A stretch of DNA of 64,000 nucleotides from Gallionellaceae bacterium (GTDB lineage Bacteria > Pseudomonadota > Gammaproteobacteria > Burkholderiales > Thiobacillaceae), in assembly GCA_028714875.1 (NCBI GenBank), contig JAQTLN010000010.1, positions 62,001 to 126,000 on the forward strand, in the 5' to 3' direction. Positions 24,574 to 33,693 of the stretch are shown in pieces (the first letter of the stretch is position 1; each line of letters starts with the position of its first letter). A program made the position numbers and the translations under genes. The notes beneath the pieces were generated by a model. That model made no database searches, was not told where the DNA came from, and worked only from the letters and a program-made list of their open reading frames with translations.

Positions 24574-25797
24574 CTAGATGTTGTGTCTGAGCGCGTTGAT
24601 GATCTGCATACGCGATGCCATCCAGGCTGGATAGAGGCCCGCCAGCAAAGTCGTGACCAAGGCCAGGCTGAAGGCGCTGAGCAGGAGATCCCAACTGACC
24701 CGTATCGCGCCCAGATAGCCTTCTTCCATGCCCGGGGGCGGGGGCATCGGGATGCCGACGTAGGAGATCAGTTCCGCCAGTCCGTAACCCAGCACCACGC
24801 CGAGCAGCCCACCTATCAATCCCAGCAGCAGACTCTCGGTGGCGAACAATTGCATGATCTTCTTTCGCTTGAAACCGATGGCCAGCAGCGTGCCGATTTC
24901 ACCGGTGCGTTCCAGCACCCCCATGACCAGCATATTGGAAATGCTCAAGACGATGATGCAGCCGATGATCAGCCTGAGCACGCCCATTTGCTGGGCGAAC
25001 AGGGTGACGGTCTTGTTGTAGAAATCCGCGCGCTCATACCAGGGCACGAATTCCAGTCCGCTTGATTGGGACGGGTACAGGGCGCGGAAACGTGACAGGA
25101 AATGGTCGGTTCGCTCCGTTTCGTCGAGCAGCACCAGCCAGGTATGCGCGCCGTCGGCGCGCAACAATGATTGCGCGAGCCCGATGGGCAGGCGCAGGGC
25201 GGAATCGTCATAGGTCTGATTGGCGGTAATGAACACACCGGCCACCGTGGCTTCGACGCCATTGACGCCACCACTGGATGGGCTCGCCAGCAGCGCGACC
25301 GTGGCCCCCGGCTCGACCCCGAGATTGCGCGCCAGGCCGCGCCCGAGGACGACCTCCTTCGCGTTCGCGCTGGACAGGTTTTTCCCGGCCACGATGCGGA
25401 ATGCCTTGCTGAGATCGGCCTCCTTGGCCGGATCGACGCCATCGGCCAGAAAAGAGACCGTGGTATCGCCATGGCTGACCAGACCGTTGACCGAAAGACG
25501 TGGCGCGACCAGTTTGACGCCGGCGGTGGACTCGATGGCTTGTCGCTGCGGCAGGGAACCGGGTAGCAGGTACTGGAAGGGATTGGCCGCGCCCGCCTTG
25601 AAGTAGCCTGGCCGCACCACCTGGATGTGGCCCAGTTGCGACTGGATGGTGCCTTCCCGCATCGCCCAGAAAATCCACTGGACGAAGCCTTCCGCCAATA
25701 TCATCGAGATCACGCCAACCGACACGATCGACAAGGCTATCGCCGCGCGGCGCTTGTTACGCCCTAGATTGCGGGCGGCTACGAATAAGTTGGCCAT
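24574..25797 (-). CDS. FtsX-type ABC permease (MacB/LolC-E class), first of a pair
   Basis: A 407-residue permease paralogous to the downstream gene. It has an N-terminal helix (AAIALSIVSVGVISMILAEGFV), a periplasmic domain, then three helices with LERTGEIGTLLAIGFKRKK and GLIGGLLGVVLGYGLAELIS. Both copies carry the loop YVGIPMPPPPG or SVGIPMPPPPG between the last helices, which is a useful family mark. It starts close to the divergent glycosyltransferase gene at 25861, so the intervening 63 bases must hold promoters for both directions. Cargo is unknown. Confidence 0.9.
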   Translation of the reverse strand: MANLFVAARNLGRNKRRAAIALSIVSVGVISMILAEGFVQWIFWAMREGTIQSQLGHIQVVRPGYFKAGAANPFQYLLPGSLPQRQAIESTAGVKLVAPRLSVNGLVSHGDTTVSFLADGVDPAKEADLSKAFRIVAGKNLSSANAKEVVLGRGLARNLGVEPGATVALLASPSSGGVNGVEATVAGVFITANQTYDDSALRLPIGLAQSLLRADGAHTWLVLLDETERTDHFLSRFRALYPSQSSGLEFVPWYERADFYNKTVTLFAQQMGVLRLIIGCIIVLSISNMLVMGVLERTGEIGTLLAIGFKRKKIMQLFATESLLLGLIGGLLGVVLGYGLAELISYVGIPMPPPPGMEEGYLGAIRVSWDLLLSAFSLALVTTLLAGLYPAWMASRMQIINALRHNI

Positions 25798-25860
25798 GAT
25801 CCTTCACATGTAACAGAATTTATTCATGTCTACGCCGACGTATTGCCTGGAGCAGGTTTG

Positions 25861-27075
25861 ATGCCACCCACGGAACGCCCGGTCATTCTACTCGTCGCGG
25901 AAGCGGTGACACTTGCGCATTTCGCGCGTATCGCGACGCTGGCGCGGGCGCTGGATACGGACGCCTACCGGGTCGTGGTTGCCAGCGACCCACGCTTTTC
26001 CGCGCTGGACGGCGATGCGCCACTTACGCTTCAGACGATTTCATCCATCGCCACGCAAGCGTTCGCCACCGCGCTGGTCAAGGGTAAGCCGGTCTACAGC
26101 AGCGAGACCTTGACCCGCTATGTCGAGGAAGATCTGGCGCTGATCGACCGGGTAAAACCGGATCTGGTGATTGGTGATTTCCGCTTGTCGCTCGCGGTGA
26201 GCGCGCCGTTGCGCCGAGTGCCCTACGTCTCGGTGGTCAATGGCTACTGGAGCCCCTATGCCGATACCGCCTATCCGGTGCCGGATTTGCCTGTGACACG
26301 CCTGCTTGGCGTCGGGATCGCGCAGCGGGTGTTCGACCTGGTTCGGCCGTTGGCATTTGCCAGCCATGCCGCGCCCTTGAACCGCGTCCGCCGCAAGTTC
26401 GGCTTGCCGTCACTGGGGCGTGATTTGCGGACGGCCTACACCTGGGGCGACTACACGCTGTACGCGGACATTCCCGAAGTCACCCCGACGCGCGGCTTGC
26501 CGCCCAACCATCGTTATCTCGGCCCCGTCTTGTGGTCCACCCAGACCCCCCTGCCGGATTGGTGGGAACGCCTGCCGCGAGACAAGCCGATCGTGTGTTT
26601 CACCCTGGGTAGCTCGGGCAAGGCCGATTTTTTGCCCGCCGCGCTCAAGGCGTTGGCGCGATTGCCTATCACCCTGATTGTCGCCACGGTCGGCAGGGTG
26701 GTGCTGCCCGCGCTGCCGGACAACGTATTCCAGGCTGACTATCTGCCTATGGAAGCCGCGCTTCGGCGCTCGCAATTATTGATATGCAACGGCGGTAGTC
26801 TGACCACCTACCAGGCTCTCGCCGGTGGCGTGCCGGTCATCGGCGTTTGCTCGAACCTGGACCAGCTGTTGAACATGACAGCCATCGCGCGCCTGGGTTG
26901 CGGCGTCATGCTGCGCGCCGGAGGACTGGCGCCCGCCACTTTGCGCGAAACGGCCAAGGCGGTGCTGGCGGTGCCGGCATATACGCAAGCAGCCGCCCGC
27001 ATGGGTCAGGTGCTCGAACAGTACGACAGCAAGCAGCGCTTCCGCGACACCGTGTCGGAACTGCTGGGAAAATAG
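25861..27075 (+). CDS. GT1-family (UGT/MGT-like) glycosyltransferase
   Basis: A 404-residue GT-B fold enzyme starting MPPTERPVILLVAEAVTLAH. The N-terminal His in VTLAHFARIATLARAL corresponds to the catalytic His of many UDP-glycosyltransferases. The C-terminal donor-binding region contains VCFTLGSSGKADFLPAALKALARL and LLICNGGSLTTYQALAGGVPVIGVCSNLDQLLN, with NGG in place of the usual HGG. Such enzymes glycosylate small lipophilic acceptors. A TTG upstream at 25843 is also in frame, but the ATG at 25861 after an AGG-containing leader is more likely. It is paralogous to the enzyme at 29408-30616. Confidence 0.88.
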   Translation: MPPTERPVILLVAEAVTLAHFARIATLARALDTDAYRVVVASDPRFSALDGDAPLTLQTISSIATQAFATALVKGKPVYSSETLTRYVEEDLALIDRVKPDLVIGDFRLSLAVSAPLRRVPYVSVVNGYWSPYADTAYPVPDLPVTRLLGVGIAQRVFDLVRPLAFASHAAPLNRVRRKFGLPSLGRDLRTAYTWGDYTLYADIPEVTPTRGLPPNHRYLGPVLWSTQTPLPDWWERLPRDKPIVCFTLGSSGKADFLPAALKALARLPITLIVATVGRVVLPALPDNVFQADYLPMEAALRRSQLLICNGGSLTTYQALAGGVPVIGVCSNLDQLLNMTAIARLGCGVMLRAGGLAPATLRETAKAVLAVPAYTQAAARMGQVLEQYDSKQRFRDTVSELLGK

Positions 27076-27115
27076 CCGCACCTTCATAAGTTGAACAATC
27101 GAAGAGGAGTCCATC

Positions 27116-27772
27116 ATGCGAACCATCAACGCGAAACAAGTCTCGCTGTTCTTTCTCATGCTGGGTGTCATTGCCATCCTCTGTCTCGCCACAACCTGGT
27201 GGACACTGGGGAGAGTGCCTCTCGGCGATTTTCGCGGTGTGATCCTGGTTGGGGCGGGCGTCGTGTTCTTCTATCTCTATGCTTTCGCCGTCTACCGCCT
27301 GTTCCTGCACTTCATGCCGCTGAGCGAGGGTGAACTGCCTGAAGGGTCGCGGGAAGAATTCGCCGCCCAGGTGAACATCCTGTTCTATCTGCTGCTGTTC
27401 AATAGTTTGATTCGCACTCACTTCCTTCCTGTGCCCTTGATGCGACTTGTCTATCAGGCGCTAGGCACGCGCATGGGGCCAAACACCTATAGCGCCGGTG
27501 TCATCCTGGACCCGCCCCTGACCGAATTCGGCGCGAACTGCATTATCGGCCACGATGCCGTGCTGTTCAGCCACGCCATCGAGGGGCGCCATTTCGCGTT
27601 ATCCAGAATCCGTGCCGGAGACAACGTCACCATCGGCGCCACGGCGGTCGTCATGTCCGGGGTGACCATCGGCGACGGCGCCATCATCTCGGCAGGTTCG
27701 GTCGTGCTAAAGGACACCACAATTGGTGTCAATGAAGTCTGGGGCGGCGTGCCGGCAAAGCGCCTCAAGTAA
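27116..27772 (+). CDS. Membrane-anchored hexapeptide-repeat acyltransferase
   Basis: A 218-residue protein. Residues 10-30 and 40-62 form two membrane helices, and a third hydrophobic stretch lies at about 85-95. The C-terminal third has left-handed beta-helix hexapeptides (TEFGANCIIGHDAVLFSHAIEG, IRAGDNVTIGATAVVMSGVTIGDGAIISAGSVVLKDTTIG) ending NEVWGGVPAKRLK, as in bacterial O-acetyl or acyltransferases. His in GHDAVLF and SHAI may be catalytic. GAGGAG precedes the ATG. It follows the glycosyltransferase by 40 bases and probably shares its transcript, suggesting acyl decoration of a glycosylated product. Confidence 0.82.
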   Translation: MRTINAKQVSLFFLMLGVIAILCLATTWWTLGRVPLGDFRGVILVGAGVVFFYLYAFAVYRLFLHFMPLSEGELPEGSREEFAAQVNILFYLLLFNSLIRTHFLPVPLMRLVYQALGTRMGPNTYSAGVILDPPLTEFGANCIIGHDAVLFSHAIEGRHFALSRIRAGDNVTIGATAVVMSGVTIGDGAIISAGSVVLKDTTIGVNEVWGGVPAKRLK

Positions 27773-28008
27773 TACTGTCGATGGTTTTTACATGGTGGAA
27801 AACCCGGTCTTGTTGCCGCGGAAACAATCACTTAAGTGTGATTCACGGCAGCGTGAAGCGGGCTGGCTAGCCCCAATGGCTCACCACATTGGAACGATCA
27901 ACCTTCTGGCGGCAGGGATGTCGGATATTTTTACAGTCGCGCATCTGGCGCCGCTTGAATTTCCTGATGTGACCTGTAACCAATTGTTTTGTTGGTTTAT
28001 TTTGTACT

Positions 28009-28024
28009 TGGCACAGTACCTGCT
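28009..28024 (+). promoter_or_regulatory. Sigma-54 (-24/-12) promoter of the PEP-CTERM gene
   Basis: TGGCACAGTACCTGCT matches the sigma-54 consensus TGGCACR-N4-TTGCW with one mismatch. It lies 95 bases before the PEP-CTERM start. PEP-CTERM genes in floc-forming betaproteobacteria are known to be controlled by RpoN with the PrsK/PrsR two-component system. The rest of 27773-28118 has no recognisable gene; it is AT-rich, as expected for an upstream activator region. Confidence 0.7.
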
Positions 28025-28118
28025 TTAGATAACGCAAGTAGATGTACATGATTCAACACAATGGTTAGGCAGGTGGCCTTACCGTTTGAAGCGAAACGAA
28101 CCGAACTGGAGAAAGATC

Positions 28119-29168
28119 ATGAAACTGAAGCAAACTACACTAGCGGCCGCCATCGCCACCGTTCTCGCTATTGGCGCGTCTGGTCAGGCATCCGCGGATG
28201 TCTACGCGGGCTCCCGCCTCGAAGTCAAAGATTTCGTCCTCCAGTTTGTACCCACGGGGCCGATCAATCCTGGTGACATCGTGGTCAATGGCTACTCCTT
28301 TACCGCGAACTCCAACGCGAACCTGAATGGCGGTAACACCACTGGTAACGCGGACTGCAGCACGATTGGAACGCCTTGCGGCAGCGTTGCGCCCGTGCTG
28401 ACTTCCGTGGCCAATGCTCCGGGAAGCTCGCCGCTGCGTACTGCGGGCGATTTCACCTTCTTCGGCCCGAGCACCGGTCTGACCTATTCGAACGCGGGCG
28501 CACAGATTTATCAGGCGGAACTGGCAACGGCTACCCCTACGATAACAAGTCAGATTTCCGAGGTTGAGATTGCGCGCAATGGCAAGGGTGACTCCAATAC
28601 CAACGTGGGCTCACAGACCACTCTGGTCTTCACCTTCACAATTACCGGCACCACGACGGCCAACATGAATCTGTCGTTCATGGCTGATCCGGACATGTTC
28701 CTCAAAGTGAACACACCCGGCCTGGTCTCAGTCCTGGGCACCGCGTCGATTAGCAGCAGCCTTGAGCTGACTGGTGACAATGGTGTAGGTCTGACTTGGG
28801 CGCCTAATGGCATTACCTCGGGCATACAGGCGTTCGATTTTCCGAGTTCCTGTACCAACCTCACCTCATGTACCGAGACTGCCGACACCGCCAACCTCAA
28901 CCTGACCAAGAGTCTGCCCAATGTTAATGGTTCATCGAATGGCTACAGCGATAACCGTACTTCGGGAGGCACGCTCTCTCCTGACCTGGGTTGGCAAACC
29001 TTTGGCATCTCTATCGTGGGTTTGACCGCTGGTAACTACACCCTGGCCTTGACTTCCACGACTACGGCCCGTGCGGAACAAGCCGTACCGGAACCCGGCA
29101 TCCTTGCGCTCCTCGGCATTGGTCTGCTTGGCTTGGGCACCATGAACCGTCGTCGCCGCAACGCCTGA
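28119..29168 (+). CDS. PEP-CTERM sorting-signal surface protein
   Basis: A 349-residue exported protein. It has an N-terminal signal peptide (MKLKQTTLAAAIATVLAIGA) and a Thr/Ser/Asn-rich body of beta-strand character. The C-terminal sorting signal has VPEP, a hydrophobic helix (ILALLGIGLLGLG) and a basic tail (NRRRRNA). Exosortase recognises PEP and cleaves there, releasing the protein to the surface or matrix. Cysteine pairs (DCSTIGTPCG; SSCTNLTSC) could form disulfides. GGAG lies eight bases before the ATG. It has its own sigma-54-type promoter and terminator, so it is a single-gene unit. No exosortase gene is in the window. Confidence 0.92.
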   Translation: MKLKQTTLAAAIATVLAIGASGQASADVYAGSRLEVKDFVLQFVPTGPINPGDIVVNGYSFTANSNANLNGGNTTGNADCSTIGTPCGSVAPVLTSVANAPGSSPLRTAGDFTFFGPSTGLTYSNAGAQIYQAELATATPTITSQISEVEIARNGKGDSNTNVGSQTTLVFTFTITGTTTANMNLSFMADPDMFLKVNTPGLVSVLGTASISSSLELTGDNGVGLTWAPNGITSGIQAFDFPSSCTNLTSCTETADTANLNLTKSLPNVNGSSNGYSDNRTSGGTLSPDLGWQTFGISIVGLTAGNYTLALTSTTTARAEQAVPEPGILALLGIGLLGLGTMNRRRRNA

Positions 29169-29181
29169 GCGACTCACGAAT

Positions 29182-29212
29182 AAAAAAGGGGCGCGATTTG
29201 CGCCCCTTTTTT
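29182..29212 (+). terminator. Intrinsic terminator of the PEP-CTERM gene
   Basis: The stem GGGGCGC/GCGCCCC with an A-run before and TTTTTT after begins about 14 bases past the stop. Confidence 0.9.
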
Positions 29213-29240
29213 ATGGTGCGCCCGGCAGGGCGCACTTACT

Positions 29241-29338
29241 TGGAGGTGAAGGTCCTCTACTCGCCCGACAAGGGGGAAGTGAACCGCACGTACGGTGGTG
29301 TGAGAGGGAGACGGAGGTACCTTCGCCCCGACTCGATT
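29241..29338 (+). other. Possible degraded 3' end of a group II intron
   Basis: The segment GAACCGCACGTACGGTGGTG followed by TGAGAGGGAGACGGAGGTAC and CTTCGCCCCGACTCGATTGT resembles the domain V/VI end of bacterial group II introns (the GTACGGT...GAGAGGG...CGACTCGA pattern). Domain V appears shortened, and no reverse transcriptase frame is nearby, so this would be a dead fragment. Confidence 0.4.
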
Positions 29339-29407
29339 GTGAGTTCATTCAGCATTACTTGACTGCGTAGTAAACGGGCAAGATATGCCCGGCGAAATGC
29401 TTCTTTC

Positions 29408-30616
29408 TTAGAGCCAGTTCTCGATGGTATCCGCCGCGAGTGCCGCGCCATTCCATGATTTAAGCAATGGAATATATTCCGAGGCAGCTTGCTGGTAAGT
29501 GGGCGTTCTCAGGACATCCGCCACCGCCTGGACCAGCTTCCCCATACCCTGGCGGCGAAGTTGCTTGAGAGTCATGGCTTGACCCAGACCCAATTGCTGG
29601 ATGCGTTTTCCCCCATAATGCTGCTCAGCGTGAGTGGCGACGACTACACAGGGCAATCCATATGAAAGCGCTTGATATAAAGTGCCATTGCCGCCGTGAC
29701 AACAAACCAGGTCACAGTGAGGCAGAAGTGCATCGGTGTTGATATATTGTTCAAGAAATACGCCGTCGGGGACATCTTGTCGGCCCACGACATCCGTGGC
29801 GCCTGTAGCGACTACGATCTGTATTCCGCGTCGAGTCAGAATATCGAGATGGACTACCAACTCATCTAATCCTTCGCTGCCCAATGTTAAGTAAACAGTG
29901 GGTCGCTCGGGGTCTAATCGATCAAGACAGGTGGGAGGGGGAAGTGTGTTGCGCCAAGTAATCGGGCCAATGAAGCGCATGTGGGCCGGCAAGTGCTCCG
30001 CTGGGTTGAATTCAGGGACATCCGCGAGAAAGCTGAGATTCCCCTCCTCATGCTGGTAGCTATATAACTGGCCTAATCCCATCCGCTTCCGGATATTATT
30101 CAGATCTCCCATCACCACACGATCATAAACTTGTCGCTCAATCGCATTTTCGATATGGTCAGCTAGAGTTAATCCAGGTATGGGAAATCTGCCCGCCATC
30201 TGGACATAGCTTAAAAAGGGAATGCGTCTGTAGTTGCTCATGTGTACATTAAGCACAGCAGCTGTTCTCAGTCCTGCTTTTTCTGCTGAGGTTCGCGCCG
30301 TGGGGCGATTATCCAGGAGTACCAACTCTGGTTGGAACTCGGCATAGAGCGCTAATTCAGCCTCGATAAAATACTCAAGTTCCTCGGTCCGATATAACTC
30401 CCAAAGTTTCTGCGTTCGTACCGCGCGAACAACCTGTTCAACCGTGATGTAAGGAAGTTCACGGGTGGCGAACCCGTCCAATTCGGCGATTTGCAAGTAC
30501 TTGCCATGCCCGGCAAAGAGAATTTCGTGACCTTTTTTCCGCAAAATCTTGGCGATTTCGAGAAGACGCGAAACATGCGCCAGAGCATGCGCATTGGGTA
30601 TGGCAAGAATTCTCAT
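29408..30616 (-). CDS. GT1-family (UGT/MGT-like) glycosyltransferase
   Basis: A 402-residue GT-B enzyme starting MRILAIPNAHALAHVSRLLE. The N-terminal His (AHALAHVSR) and the C-terminal donor-site block CDLVCCHGGNGTLYQALSYG followed by LPCVVVATHAEQHYGGKRI are clear UGT/MGT features, here with the classical HGG. It is related to the enzyme at 25861-27075 but more canonical. The start overlaps the prsT stop (TGATG), so it is translationally coupled to prsT and probably serves the same exosortase-associated polysaccharide or lipid pathway. The acceptor is unknown. Confidence 0.88.
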   Translation of the reverse strand: MRILAIPNAHALAHVSRLLEIAKILRKKGHEILFAGHGKYLQIAELDGFATRELPYITVEQVVRAVRTQKLWELYRTEELEYFIEAELALYAEFQPELVLLDNRPTARTSAEKAGLRTAAVLNVHMSNYRRIPFLSYVQMAGRFPIPGLTLADHIENAIERQVYDRVVMGDLNNIRKRMGLGQLYSYQHEEGNLSFLADVPEFNPAEHLPAHMRFIGPITWRNTLPPPTCLDRLDPERPTVYLTLGSEGLDELVVHLDILTRRGIQIVVATGATDVVGRQDVPDGVFLEQYINTDALLPHCDLVCCHGGNGTLYQALSYGLPCVVVATHAEQHYGGKRIQQLGLGQAMTLKQLRRQGMGKLVQAVADVLRTPTYQQAASEYIPLLKSWNGAALAADTIENWL

Positions 30617-33408
30617 CAACGCGCCTTGGAGCCAAGAGAGTCCAGCAGAGTCCTGGCCTCCTTGGCTTGGGAAGTGCCTTTTGCGATGAGGTCATCAAGA
30701 AGCTTGCGTGCTTGGGGGATGCGCTGTTGACGTAAAAGAACTTGCCCAAGATGGAGTTGAATGAGCGGCTCACGCGGCGCCAAATGAAAAGCTTCCTGAA
30801 GCAGACGTTCTGCATTGGCTGATTCCCCCCTCTTTAGTAAAAGCATCGCGAGCGTGTCTTTCACATAGGGATCCTTGGCTGCCAGAGTATGGGCATCCTG
30901 CGCATATTTGATCGCTAGGTTAAGGTCGCTATCTTGAGTGAGCCAGGCGAGGTTATTAAGCGAAGCTACGTGGCCAGGGTAATACTCGACAATTTTTGCA
31001 TAAACAGTTCTAGCCTCGTTGTTATTGCTCTGGCTGAGATAGGCGCCTGCTAGATGAAGAAGCATGTCGAGATCCTTGGGATACTTGCCAAGCCAGCTCT
31101 GCATGCCTTTGATTGACTTGTCATACTCCTTTTGCGCCCATTGCGCACGCGCAAGCAAAATCGCAACTTCTGAATTCGGGGTCATATTGAATACGCTAGA
31201 AAGTGCGCGTTCGGCTTCAGCGAATTTTCCAGTCACCAAGTAATGCCATCCCGCGATGCCTAGTGTTTCCGGGCGATTGGGGAAGTCCTGTTTGAGTTTG
31301 TCTAATGCTTGCTGAGCTTTGTCGAGCTGTCTGGCTTGGACCAACACCTTGATCTCGGCGATTCTCGCTGGTAAATAGCGCGAGTTAAGCTTGAGCGCAT
31401 GCTCAACCTCCTTACGTGCTTCTGAAATATTTCCAGCTCTAGCCAGGCTCTCGCCATGGTAAAAATAAGCTGCCGCTGAGTTTGGCGCAATTTGTTTCCA
31501 CCTTTCGAATGTTTTCTGCGCTGTAAGTGTATCTCCTGTCAGCATCAATGCTTTGCCACGTAATTCAAGCAAGGAGGGCATGCTTGTTAATTTCTCTTCT
31601 GAAATTCCTTGGGTTAGCGTCAACACATTCTGTAACTGACGCTTGTTCAAGTATTCTGAAGCAAGTCTTGCTCGAACCGCCAATGAGTTTGGGGTGCTCT
31701 GCAATGTTTGCTCCAAAAATGGCATGGCAATTGCTACGTTACCAAGTCGAGTAGCTATATCAGCTAGCTGTAACACGGCAAGTTGATCCGTGGGAGTGTT
31801 CTTCAGGTAGGAGAGCAAGATATCCTGCGCTCGCTTTGGATTTCCGGTATTTGCTTCAATCGTGGCTAGTGCTCTTGTTGCTGAAGGATCATTGGCTTGG
31901 CGTTTTAATACATTTTCCAATTCTGGCTTTGCCTTGTTCCATTGGCCAGCCAGCATATAGATTGCAGCTACCAAGTTGCCGGGTTCGATTGTATTCGGGT
32001 ACGCTGCTTGGAGCTTTCTAGCTTTATCTAGCGCAATGTTGAGGTGTTTGTCACGCACGGCCTCCAGCGCCAGCAAGAGTTGCACCCGGTAGGCGTCGTT
32101 AGACTCGTGCTTGCTGCTGAGTTGTTCTTCATTAAGTGATTGCCCAGCTAGCAATCTGGAAACCATAAGCTGATTCCTGGTGAACGTGGATTGCGGAGCC
32201 AACGCCACGGCCTTCGTCGCATATTGGAGTCCTTTGGCGTTGCTGCCTTGAGACATGGATAAGTCGGTAAGCATGTTGAGTACATCTACATCATTGGGTG
32301 CTAGCGCTAACGCTTTGTTGAGTGTTGCGGAGGCAGAGGGATAATCCAACTGGTTGAGGTAAATTGCTGAGATTAGTTTCTGTATTCTTAATGAATTCGG
32401 CACGGCAAGTAATACCTGCTGCGCGTTGGCAAGCGCCTTCTCCATTTGACCTGTTAGATAATATGATGATGCCAGGAAAAGCCTGCCAAGAATGGAGTTG
32501 GGCTCGACAGCAAGGCTTGACTCAAATGATTCCGCAGCTTTGTTGTATTGTTTTTGTGAAAAATATAAGCGGCCTGCAACATAGTTAACATATGGGTGGT
32601 TGCTGTAGCCCTGCCCTCTAATTTCCACAATATCCTGCTTGGCTGCGTCAAGCTTTCCGGCTAGAACACGTACAAATGCGCGTTTGGCGCTGTCCAGCGC
32701 TAAATAATGGCGAAATTCTATTGCTTTAGAAAATGCTTCGTCCGCGGCGGCAAGGTTGTCTTGCGCCAGATCCAAGTCGCCTTTTGCGCTCCAGACGTCT
32801 GGTGATTTTGGCGCGGATTTAACAGCTAATGCGATCCATCGTTGTGCCTCTGTATACTCTTTCTGGTACCCATGCATGGCAGCCATTCCAACCAGTGCAA
32901 TAGCCGAGTCGGGCTCAACCTTGAGTGCTTCATTCAAAACCTGTTTGGCTTCTTCAAACTGGCCTTTCAACACCAGTGCCTGACCTCGGAGACCAAGAAG
33001 CGTCGCTTTCTCTTCGGCAGTTGGCATGCCAGGCAGTGTATCGGTCTCCTTTAAAACTCGGTCAAGATCCCCTTGTTGCAGAATTGTCGCGACCAGGAAA
33101 GGCTGCACTTCATTTTTTGGTGCATCAAGAGCGACAGCCTTGCGTGCCTCCTTTTCAGCCCCCGCAAAATCACCTAACTCTCGAATGGCCTTTGCACGCA
33201 TCCAGCGTGCCTCCATGGATTTCGGATTCTTGGTGACTGCGTTGGCTAGTTCAATGGAGGCTGCCTTGTAATTTCCTTTGAGCATAAATGCGTTGGCCCT
33301 GGAAATGTGCTCTTCTACTGTGTAGTTGTGCCCACAACCGGAAATAAAAAACACAAGGATAAGTGCTGACAATATTTGTGAGTACTTTTTCGCTGAGCGG
33401 TTCCGCAT
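30616..33408 (-). CDS. prsT: PEP-CTERM system TPR-repeat lipoprotein PrsT
   Basis: A 930-residue lipoprotein. The leader ends in a lipobox (ILVFFISGCGHN), and nearly the whole mature protein is TPR repeats (for example NYKAASIELANAVTKNPKSMEARWMRA and QYNKAAESFESSLAVEPNSILGRLFLA), about twenty or more units. Length, lipobox and TPR content match PrsT, the TPR protein that accompanies exosortases in Gram-negative bacteria, where it is thought to scaffold polysaccharide or PEP-CTERM export. Codon use is notably more AT-rich than the surrounding genes, a possible sign of different evolutionary history. The downstream glycosyltransferase start overlaps its stop. Confidence 0.9.
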   Translation of the reverse strand: MRNRSAKKYSQILSALILVFFISGCGHNYTVEEHISRANAFMLKGNYKAASIELANAVTKNPKSMEARWMRAKAIRELGDFAGAEKEARKAVALDAPKNEVQPFLVATILQQGDLDRVLKETDTLPGMPTAEEKATLLGLRGQALVLKGQFEEAKQVLNEALKVEPDSAIALVGMAAMHGYQKEYTEAQRWIALAVKSAPKSPDVWSAKGDLDLAQDNLAAADEAFSKAIEFRHYLALDSAKRAFVRVLAGKLDAAKQDIVEIRGQGYSNHPYVNYVAGRLYFSQKQYNKAAESFESSLAVEPNSILGRLFLASSYYLTGQMEKALANAQQVLLAVPNSLRIQKLISAIYLNQLDYPSASATLNKALALAPNDVDVLNMLTDLSMSQGSNAKGLQYATKAVALAPQSTFTRNQLMVSRLLAGQSLNEEQLSSKHESNDAYRVQLLLALEAVRDKHLNIALDKARKLQAAYPNTIEPGNLVAAIYMLAGQWNKAKPELENVLKRQANDPSATRALATIEANTGNPKRAQDILLSYLKNTPTDQLAVLQLADIATRLGNVAIAMPFLEQTLQSTPNSLAVRARLASEYLNKRQLQNVLTLTQGISEEKLTSMPSLLELRGKALMLTGDTLTAQKTFERWKQIAPNSAAAYFYHGESLARAGNISEARKEVEHALKLNSRYLPARIAEIKVLVQARQLDKAQQALDKLKQDFPNRPETLGIAGWHYLVTGKFAEAERALSSVFNMTPNSEVAILLARAQWAQKEYDKSIKGMQSWLGKYPKDLDMLLHLAGAYLSQSNNNEARTVYAKIVEYYPGHVASLNNLAWLTQDSDLNLAIKYAQDAHTLAAKDPYVKDTLAMLLLKRGESANAERLLQEAFHLAPREPLIQLHLGQVLLRQQRIPQARKLLDDLIAKGTSQAKEARTLLDSLGSKAR

Positions 33409-33693
33409 AAGTGATATCCTTAATTATGAGACAAGTGATTAGCCTGACATGCTTCGCGAACGGCAAAAGGCTCATCGTAGGGCGATTAGGTGCTGATCGG
33501 GAAGAAATAATGAATTATCCCGTTGCCAGAATTTTTCGTCCTTGTTTGTTGGGCCATAAAACCTATTCCGAATTCATGTGCGGACCCTATTAATTTCTAC
33601 GCAACCGTGAATGCATTTTTTGAGTTATCAAGTCGACAGAGGCTGTCGCACCCTCTACAAGACTGCTCACTCAACCGTCCTCCTGGCATCGGA
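33409..33693. other. Intergenic region between prsT and the ThiF-like gene
   Basis: Both flanking genes are on the minus strand. I see no convincing gene. The AT-rich part nearest prsT (33409-33620) is the likely prsT promoter zone. No sigma-54 consensus was found here on the minus strand. Confidence 0.4.

Noticed and set aside
27723-28028. Open frame between the acyltransferase and PEP-CTERM genes
   Set aside because: It begins inside the acyltransferase gene in another frame and runs through AT-rich promoter DNA that includes the sigma-54 site.
33411-33593. Short open frame upstream of prsT
   Set aside because: Its composition is random-looking and it overlaps the expected promoter region of prsT.
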